From contig JAERMP010000112.1 in NCBI GenBank assembly GCA_016844515.1, positions 1 through 9,828 on the forward strand: DNA of 9,828 bases, in the 5' to 3' direction. Position numbers and translations under genes: made by a program. Below are positions 1-5,419 of the stretch, in pieces; the first letter of the stretch is position 1, and every line of letters begins with the position of its first letter. The DNA comes from Thermoleophilia bacterium. Lineage in GTDB: Bacteria; Actinomycetota; Thermoleophilia; Gaiellales; Gaiellaceae. The notes under the pieces were generated by a model, which saw only the letters and a list, made by a program, of their open reading frames with translations, made no database searches and was not told the DNA's origin.

Positions 1-58
1 TGAGCCCGACTTCATCCCGGAGGAAGCTCCCGTCACCGCTGCGCGTCGCTGGGCCTAG
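1..58 (+). CDS. C-terminal tail of an unidentified upstream gene (partial)
   Basis: Reading from base 2, 18 sense codons end at a TAG at 56-58, giving the tail EPDFIPEEAPVTAARRWA. Most of these codons end in G or C, as in the real genes of this window, and the other two + frames show this much less clearly, so the frame is probably coding. The tail is hydrophilic and cannot be assigned to a family. The stop lies six bases before the GTG of the ligase gene, in the same frame, which suggests co-transcription with it. Everything upstream is outside the window, so the function is unknown. Confidence 0.5.
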   Translation, partial: EPDFIPEEAPVTAARRWA

Positions 59-64
59 CCTCCC

Positions 65-1597
65 GTGACGAGCGCGACCGGGATTGTAGACCGTCGCGGC
101 TCGTCTCTTCCGGCGGTTCTGATCGCCTCCAGCCTGGCGGTGATGGCGCTCGGGGTGCTGGCCGGGGCGGATCCGCGGGCACTGGCGCTCCTCACGATCG
201 CTGTGACAGGCCTCGCGCTCTTCCACCCGGTTCTCTCTCGCTGGCATGTGCTTGTCGGCATCGTGGTCGCGGTGATTCTCTTCGTGCCGATCAAGCGCTA
301 TCAGCTCCCCGGCAACCTGCCCTTCGACCTCGAGTTCTACCGCGTCACGATCGCGATCGTTCTCGCGCTCTGGCTTGCGGCGCTGCTCGTCGACGCTCGT
401 GTGTCCACGCAGCCGACCGGGCTCGGCGGGCCGCTTGCGCTGTTCGCGCTCGCCATCTTCGGGTCGATCGTCGCGAACGCTGGTCGGATCCAGGGCCTCA
501 ACGTTCGGGAGGTCGACCTCTCGAGCGACGTCGCCAAGAAGACGCTCTTCTTCGCCAGCTTCTACCTCGTCTTGCTCCTCGTCGTCAGCGTGATCCGTGA
601 CTTCCGTGCGATCCACGCGGTGCTGAAGACGATCACCGCTGGCTCGGCCATCCTCGCCGGGTCTGCGCTCGTCGAGGCGCGAACGGGATACAACGCTTTC
701 AACCATCTGCATAGCGCCGTGCCGTTCCTGCAGTTCGAGGGAGCGCTGACGGAGGAAGGCATCGCCCGCTCCGGCCGCCTCCGGATCTACGCCTCTTCCG
801 GGCATCCGATCGAGCTCGCTGCCGTACTCGCGATGGTGTTGCCGCTCGCGATCTATCTCGGACGTCTGACCCGTCGCTGGTGGTGGTGGCTGTCGGCGGG
901 CGTGATTGTGCTCGCGGTATTCGCGACGGTCTCCCGCACCGGCATCGTCATGCTCGCGACGATCGCTGCGGTCTTCCTCTGGTTGCGCCGGAAGGAGGTG
1001 ACAAAGCTGTGGCCGTTGGTGGTGCCGGTGCTCCTCGCCGTGCACCTAGTCACGCCCGGCGTGCTCGGAGGGCTACAAGGCGCGTTCTTCCCCCGAGGCG
1101 GGCTCCTCCAGGACCAGACCGTCTATGGCGGCCGTTTCTCCGCCCAGCGACTGGGGGGCGAGCTCGACCTCATCAAGAGCAAACCCGTGTTCGGTCAGGG
1201 CTTCGGAACGCGGATCACGACCGGCGAAAAAGCGCAGCAAAACGCGCGCGTGCTCGACGACGAATGGCTGGGCACCGCCTCCGAGACGGGGATCGTGGGT
1301 GTCATCGCGCTCGCGTGGCTGTTCGTGCGCTTCGTCAGGCGGCTCGGCCGTGAGGCGAAGCAGGACCTCTCAGCCCGTGGCTCGCTCCTCGTTGCACTCG
1401 CCGGCTCCGTCGCCGCGTTCGCCGTCAGCATGTTCACGTTCGACGCCTTCTCGTTCATCCAGGTGACGTTCCTGCTGTTCATCCTCCTCGGTCTCGGCAT
1501 GGCCGTGCTCGCGACCGAGGATCACTGGTTCTTCGCAGAACGACGCCTAGCCGCTAACCCCACGGGCCTCCGCAACGCGCCGGGCGAGATTTCGTAG
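65..1597 (+). CDS. O-antigen ligase/polymerase family membrane protein
   Basis: The 510-residue product is very hydrophobic, with about ten or more predicted membrane segments (for example near residues 15-35, 38-53, 60-76, 93-110, 122-138, 160-177, 250-266, 276-289, 291-307, 316-330, 408-423, 440-456 and 465-483). This is the plan of Wzy_C-type O-antigen ligases and polymerases, which transfer or join lipid-linked glycans on the outer face of the membrane. Family-like features are the GRLRIYASSGHPIELA stretch before a membrane helix (237-252), the SRTG turn at 290-293, a large extracytoplasmic loop at about 331-405 with VFGQGFGT (375-382), and DDEWLGTASETGIVG (398-412), which matches the usual D/H-N-x-x-L...E-x-G-x-x-G motif. 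Four tandem TGG codons (878-889) give a Trp run at 272-275, at a likely membrane edge. The start is the GTG at 65; no strong Shine-Dalgarno is visible. The 3' end overlaps the opposing GT2 gene by 51 bp. Ligase and polymerase cannot be told apart from sequence. Confidence 0.85.
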   Translation: MTSATGIVDRRGSSLPAVLIASSLAVMALGVLAGADPRALALLTIAVTGLALFHPVLSRWHVLVGIVVAVILFVPIKRYQLPGNLPFDLEFYRVTIAIVLALWLAALLVDARVSTQPTGLGGPLALFALAIFGSIVANAGRIQGLNVREVDLSSDVAKKTLFFASFYLVLLLVVSVIRDFRAIHAVLKTITAGSAILAGSALVEARTGYNAFNHLHSAVPFLQFEGALTEEGIARSGRLRIYASSGHPIELAAVLAMVLPLAIYLGRLTRRWWWWLSAGVIVLAVFATVSRTGIVMLATIAAVFLWLRRKEVTKLWPLVVPVLLAVHLVTPGVLGGLQGAFFPRGGLLQDQTVYGGRFSAQRLGGELDLIKSKPVFGQGFGTRITTGEKAQQNARVLDDEWLGTASETGIVGVIALAWLFVRFVRRLGREAKQDLSARGSLLVALAGSVAAFAVSMFTFDAFSFIQVTFLLFILLGLGMAVLATEDHWFFAERRLAANPTGLRNAPGEIS

Positions 1598-2413
1598 CCG
1601 CTGCTGCTTGCGCACCCATGTACGGACCCCTGGCTTGGCGCACTGCGGCCGGCGGCGGACAGCCTCTCCTGCGTAGCCCGCGACTAACGCGAGTGCCGCC
1701 GGATCACGGAAAGCGCGGAAGAGCGCACGAAGCAGGAGGTACGACGGCCGGTAGCCGAGAAAGTGAGACACTCGTCCTTGCGCCGCCCAGGCCGACCATC
1801 GGGTCCGCTCGCGCGAAGCCTCACGCCGATGGTGGTAGAAGGGCACCTCGTGCAGGATCCGGGTCTCCCAGCCGAGAGCGTTTGCCTCGGCCACGTCGAC
1901 CGCGTCCCAGCCGGTCCGCGGCTCGAGCGGGAGCACGCGCTCGAGGCACTCCTTCCGGTACGCCCGCGCCGCACCCCAGACGCTCGCGCCGGTGACGTGC
2001 TGCTCTCGCCATTCGCCGCCGTGCTGCTCGTAGCACGTGCCGCTCACGATTCCCAGCCGCACGTTCCGACCGAGCGCCCGGAGGAGCTGCTCGAAGTAAT
2101 ACGGAGGGAAGCTGAGGTCGGCATCGAGCTGGACGATGACCTCGGGACGGGGCTGGAGCAAGGAGACGCCGAGGTGGAACGCGTGCACGATCGGAGCTCC
2201 GCGTTCCTCGGCGTCAAGAAGGCCGGCGCGGAGGACATGCACCCACGTGTGCTCGTCTGCCAGTCGGGCGGCGATATCCGGCGTCTCGTCAGTCGAACCG
2301 TTCTCGACGAGGACCCACGCTTCCGGACGCGCAGTCTGGGAAGCGACGCAGGAGGCGATTCGCTCGAGGTTCGCAACCTCGTCGCGAACCGGCGTGACGA
2401 TCGCGTAGCGCAC
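1547..2413 (-). CDS. Family 2 glycosyltransferase (GT-A fold)
   Basis: The 288-residue product starts directly with the GT-A nucleotide-binding strand, YAIVTPVRDE (3-12), followed by VLVENGSTDET (34-44), the metal/nucleotide-sugar DxD as QLDADLSFPP (95-104), and GWDAVD (168-173), in the position of the family's catalytic acidic region. This is a GT2 enzyme that transfers a sugar from a nucleotide donor at the cytoplasmic side, probably to a lipid-linked intermediate. The C-terminal third is rich in Arg and aromatic residues and may lie against the membrane. I chose the GTG at 2411-2413 because the fold begins there; the open frame extends upstream to 2518, but those 35 codons encode an Arg/Cys-rich sequence unlike the family and lie over the end of the amidotransferase gene. 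The start follows that gene's TAG after one base, so translation is probably coupled. The sugar and acceptor cannot be predicted. Confidence 0.88.
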   Translation of the reverse strand: MRYAIVTPVRDEVANLERIASCVASQTARPEAWVLVENGSTDETPDIAARLADEHTWVHVLRAGLLDAEERGAPIVHAFHLGVSLLQPRPEVIVQLDADLSFPPYYFEQLLRALGRNVRLGIVSGTCYEQHGGEWREQHVTGASVWGAARAYRKECLERVLPLEPRTGWDAVDVAEANALGWETRILHEVPFYHHRREASRERTRWSAWAAQGRVSHFLGYRPSYLLLRALFRAFRDPAALALVAGYAGEAVRRRPQCAKPGVRTWVRKQQRLRNLARRVAEARGVSG

Positions 2414-2414
2414 C

Positions 2415-4313
2415 CTACGGTGCCGCAGTGGCCGGCGGTGACAGGGCGCGCGAGACGTAGGAGGACAACCAAATCTCGAGCATGAGCACGGCCAATAGGA
2501 GCCGCGTGCGTGGCGCACCCGACCGCCGCTCGAGGAAATCGGTGACCAAGCGATTGAGAGCCTCAGGGTCGAGGAACTCAGCGCATCGGAGCTCCTGCCC
2601 GAGCAGGCGGTCGCCCATCGCGGCCGAGAGCCGGGTTCTCAGCCACTCGTCAGAGGCGCCCACGAAAAAACCAACCTTGGGCTTCGCGAGGACGCGACCG
2701 GGAAGGATCTCACGAGCCATGTGGCGCAGGACTACCTTCCTCTCCCAACGGTGCACTTTGTGGCGCGCCGGGATCGACGCGGAGAGCTCTACGAGCTCGT
2801 GGTCGAGGAAGGGCACCCGCGCCTCGAGCGAATGAGCCATAGACGTGCGGTCGAAGTAGTGGAGCATCAGATCGGGGAGAGCAAGCTGGCCGTCGAGGAA
2901 CAGCGTCGACGTCAGCGGGTCGCTGGAGTCGCCGTCGACGTGCGACAGGATTGCCTGCGCCGCCGAAGTGCCATCCGTCTCGGCGAGGGGGCCGCGGAAG
3001 AGGGTCCGCCGCCGGTCGTCGTCGACGTCGCCGCTCATCGCGAGCAGCCGCTCGACCGGGCCCTCCGCACGCAACGTGCGCGCGGTCCGGCGCAAGACGT
3101 CGGGTCCGCGCCCTGCCAGGCGCCCGACTCCGCGCACAATCGGGCGTGGCATCCGACTCAGCACCCCGATCGCCCACGCCGCCTGGTGCTTCCGATAGCC
3201 CCCAAACAGCTCGTCAGCGCCCTGTCCCGACAGTGCGACCGTGACATCGCACGCGGCCAGCCGGCAGAGGGCGTCAAAGCCGAGGGGGGAGAGGTCGGCG
3301 AGCGGCTCGTCGAGGTGCCAGACGAGCTCGTCGAGGGGGACGGCGTCGTCGTGGAACGAGAGCTCGAGCTCCGTATGGTCGGTCGCGAAGTGGTCGGCGA
3401 CCAGGCGAGCATCTCCGAGCTCGTTGGCGGGGTCTTCTCGGAAGCCGACCGAGAAGGTCTTGACGGGCTCCGGCATGTTGCGGGCCATGAGCGCGACGAT
3501 CAGGCTGGAGTCGAGCCCACCGGAGAGCATCGCACCGAGCGGGACGTCGCTCATCAGCCTCAGACGGACGGACTCCTCGAGCTTCGAGAGCAGGCGCTCG
3601 GAGGCGTCCTCGAGCGTCATCTCGACGGGCTCGGGCTTCGGGTACGACCAGTAGCGCTCGAGTGAGACCTCTTCGGAGACGACGAGCCGGTGGCCGGGCG
3701 GAAGCTTGCGGACGCCCGCAAGCGGAGTCAGCGGGGCTGGGAAGTAGCCGAGCGTGAGGTACGCGTCGATCGCGTCGTAGTCGAGCTCTTGTCCGACGAG
3801 CCCGCTCTGCAGGAGCGACTTGAGCTCGGAGGCGAATACGACGAGGTCACCTCGGCGAGCGTAGTAGAGCGGCTTGATCCCGAGCCGATCACGGACAAGC
3901 ACGAGCCGGCGCTTCCGCTCGTCCCAGACAGCGATCCCGAACATCCCGCGGAGTCGCTTCGGGAAGGCGGCCCCGTCTTGCTCGTACAGATGCGGTATCA
4001 CGTCGGTGTCGCAGCGGCTTCGGAGGCGGTGCCCGCCTGCCTCGAGCTCGCGGTGCAGCTCGAGATGGTTGAAGAGCTCTCCGTTATGCACGGTCCAGAT
4101 GCTCCCGTCCTCGTTCGAGACCGGCTGGTGGCCGCCCTCGACGTCCACGATCGAAAGCCGTCTAACCCCCAGTGCCACCCCTTCCGTGAGATACGTACCC
4201 CGGTCGGAAGGCCCCCTGTGGCGCATCACGTCCGTCATGCGATCGAGCGTCTCCTGGCCGAGCACCGGCCGGGGCGGACCGCCCACCTGCACCACACCAC
4301 AGATCCCGCACAC
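2415..4313 (-). CDS. asnB: Asparagine synthase (glutamine-hydrolysing)-type amidotransferase
   Basis: The 632-residue protein has both halves of class B asparagine synthetase. The N-terminal Ntn glutaminase begins MCGICGVV, with Cys2 as the nucleophile once Met1 is removed, and has glutamine-site motifs HRGPS (32-36), RRLSIVD (51-57), NGELFNH (77-83) and CDTD (101-104). The C-terminal synthetase half has the ATP pyrophosphatase loop SGGLDSS (264-270), SGQGADELFGGY (362-373), the substrate-binding stretch from 485 to 508 including SLEARVPFLD (495-504), and KPKVGF (544-549). All key residues are present, so an active enzyme is expected: ammonia from glutamine is channelled to an adenylated carboxylate. 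Within glycan loci, members of this family are often thought to amidate a sugar acid rather than make asparagine; that is inference here. The start is the GTG at 4311-4313, fixed by the need for Cys at position 2; an ATG at 4318-4320 is out of frame. It lies 81 bp after the upstream GT2 and one base before the next. Confidence 0.92.
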   Translation of the reverse strand: MCGICGVVQVGGPPRPVLGQETLDRMTDVMRHRGPSDRGTYLTEGVALGVRRLSIVDVEGGHQPVSNEDGSIWTVHNGELFNHLELHRELEAGGHRLRSRCDTDVIPHLYEQDGAAFPKRLRGMFGIAVWDERKRRLVLVRDRLGIKPLYYARRGDLVVFASELKSLLQSGLVGQELDYDAIDAYLTLGYFPAPLTPLAGVRKLPPGHRLVVSEEVSLERYWSYPKPEPVEMTLEDASERLLSKLEESVRLRLMSDVPLGAMLSGGLDSSLIVALMARNMPEPVKTFSVGFREDPANELGDARLVADHFATDHTELELSFHDDAVPLDELVWHLDEPLADLSPLGFDALCRLAACDVTVALSGQGADELFGGYRKHQAAWAIGVLSRMPRPIVRGVGRLAGRGPDVLRRTARTLRAEGPVERLLAMSGDVDDDRRRTLFRGPLAETDGTSAAQAILSHVDGDSSDPLTSTLFLDGQLALPDLMLHYFDRTSMAHSLEARVPFLDHELVELSASIPARHKVHRWERKVVLRHMAREILPGRVLAKPKVGFFVGASDEWLRTRLSAAMGDRLLGQELRCAEFLDPEALNRLVTDFLERRSGAPRTRLLLAVLMLEIWLSSYVSRALSPPATAAP

Positions 4314-4394
4314 GTCGCATCGGACGGTAGCTGCCCGACGGGTCGGCCGAACCGCCAGACGGGCTAGTGCTGTCGGCGCCGTCTAGTCAGGTGG

Positions 4395-5282
4395 CTAGGT
4401 GCCGATTCGGGGTGAAAGCGCCACGCGGAGTGCGCGCGCGTGCGCCGCGCGGTCGGCGAGCCCACCCCGCGACACGACGACGTGTGTCAGCGCCCCGAGG
4501 CCGATGCCAATCCGCTCGAGCGCTGCGTATGGAGCAGAGCGATGTTTCCTCGCGTATCGAACGCGACTTGCGGCGAGCACGGGGAGCGTCTTCGCGCGGG
4601 GGGCCGACGCGCCTTCGTCGTGCCGCGCGAGGGCCGTCGGCTCGTACGCGATTCCATATCCGGCCTCGCGGAGTCGGTAGCAGAGGTCGATGTCCTCGCA
4701 GTAGAGGAAGAAGCCCTCGTCCCAGCCGGAGAGCTCCTCGAGCGCGGAGCGTCGAACGAGCAAGCAGGACCCCGAGACCCACTCAGGTGAACCCGCACCT
4801 TCGTACCGGGCTTCGTGGCGAACCATCTCATCCGACCATGAGGCGTGTGGGAACACCCGGTGTAGGAACAGCGCCTGAGCGAACGTCGAGCGAAGACGAG
4901 GAAACCGTCGTTGCGACCAAGCGAGCGATCCGTCGGGATGCTCGATGCGAGGCGCCGCCGCGCCGAGCGACGGGTTCTCTTCGAGCCTCGAGACCAACAG
5001 GCGCAGCGAGGTCTCGTCGAACGACGCATCAGGATTGAGGAACAGGACGTAGGGCGCGTCGCCCGTCTGCCAGCCGGCGTTGCACCCGGCTGCGAAGCCG
5101 GCGTTCACTTCGCGCCCGATCGTTGTGACGGGAAGGTCGGCCACCGTCTCGAGAGTGCCGTCCGTCGACGCGTTGTCAACGACGATCACGCGGACGTCGG
5201 AGACGCCGGCGAGGCGAGTGAGGCAATCGCGGAGGTGATCGCGGCTGTTGAAGGAGACGACCACGACGTCCACGAGCGTCAT
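4395..5282 (-). CDS. Family 2 glycosyltransferase, rhamnosyltransferase-like
   Basis: The 295-residue GT2 enzyme starts at the fold: MTLVDVVVVSFNS, then VIVVDNASTDGT (32-43), N-x-G-F-A-x-G-x-N (60-68) for nucleotide binding, and the DxD variant FLNPDA (81-86). These are followed by WVSGSCLLVRR (168-178), GWDEGFFLYCEDIDLCYR (186-203) with the catalytic acidic ED pair, and ARHDEGASA (219-227). This order and the NPD motif are typical of WbbL/RfbF-like rhamnosyltransferases, which transfer dTDP-rhamnose or a similar sugar at the cytoplasmic face; the donor is an inference. I prefer the ATG at 5280-5282. The same frame can be opened with a TTG at 5325-5327, adding 15 residues (MIQGPFQDDPGTLTR) unlike the family. 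This is the first gene of the three-gene - strand run and lies divergent from the secreted FN3 gene. A charged or amphipathic tail after 230 may associate with the membrane. Confidence 0.9.
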   Translation of the reverse strand: MTLVDVVVVSFNSRDHLRDCLTRLAGVSDVRVIVVDNASTDGTLETVADLPVTTIGREVNAGFAAGCNAGWQTGDAPYVLFLNPDASFDETSLRLLVSRLEENPSLGAAAPRIEHPDGSLAWSQRRFPRLRSTFAQALFLHRVFPHASWSDEMVRHEARYEGAGSPEWVSGSCLLVRRSALEELSGWDEGFFLYCEDIDLCYRLREAGYGIAYEPTALARHDEGASAPRAKTLPVLAASRVRYARKHRSAPYAALERIGIGLGALTHVVVSRGGLADRAAHARALRVALSPRIGT

Positions 5283-5419
5283 GCGCGTGAGAGTACCTGG
5301 GTCGTCCTGAAAGGGGCCTTGTATCAACCACGCGAGTGATTCTTCGCATGATTTGCAGCGTTATCGCCCGAATGGGGGGTCAGACCTAGCCGAAGGTCGC
5401 CGATCACAGTCGAGCCGCA
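5283..5419. promoter_or_regulatory. Divergent intergenic region, probable promoters for both sides
   Basis: These 137 bases separate the divergent starts of the GT2 gene (5282, - strand) and the secreted FN3 gene (5420, + strand), so promoters for both are expected here if the three - strand genes form an operon. The stretch 5320-5365 is less GC-rich than its surroundings. I could not find a convincing -35/-10 pair with normal spacing on either strand. A run of six G residues lies at 5374-5379. No clear Shine-Dalgarno sequence stands before either start. The role is inferred from gene layout only. Confidence 0.35.

Noticed and set aside
878..889. Four tandem TGG codons as a phase-variable repeat
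   Set aside because: Four trinucleotide units are too few for slippage to be likely and would not change the frame; the Trp run fits a membrane-interface position.
2414..2518. N-terminal extension of the downstream GT2 up to 2518
   Set aside because: The 35 extra residues are Arg/Cys/Pro-rich, overlap the end of the amidotransferase, and precede the natural GT-A start. The GTG at 2413 is the better start.
2721..4367. Two + strand open frames (2721-3665 and 3690-4367) opposite the amidotransferase
   Set aside because: They show no motif, no plausible fold and no start signals, and the opposite strand encodes a complete AsnB with all catalytic motifs.
4357..4384. Inverted repeat AGACGG/CCGTCT between the first GT2 and the amidotransferase gene
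   Set aside because: The stem is only 6 bp with a 16-base loop and no T-tract, so it is not supported as a terminator or operator; chance occurrence is likely.
5319..5358. TTGTAT (5319-5324) and TTGCAG (5353-5358) as -35 boxes for the FN3 gene
   Set aside because: Neither has a fair -10 box at 16-18 bases downstream, so no promoter was placed.
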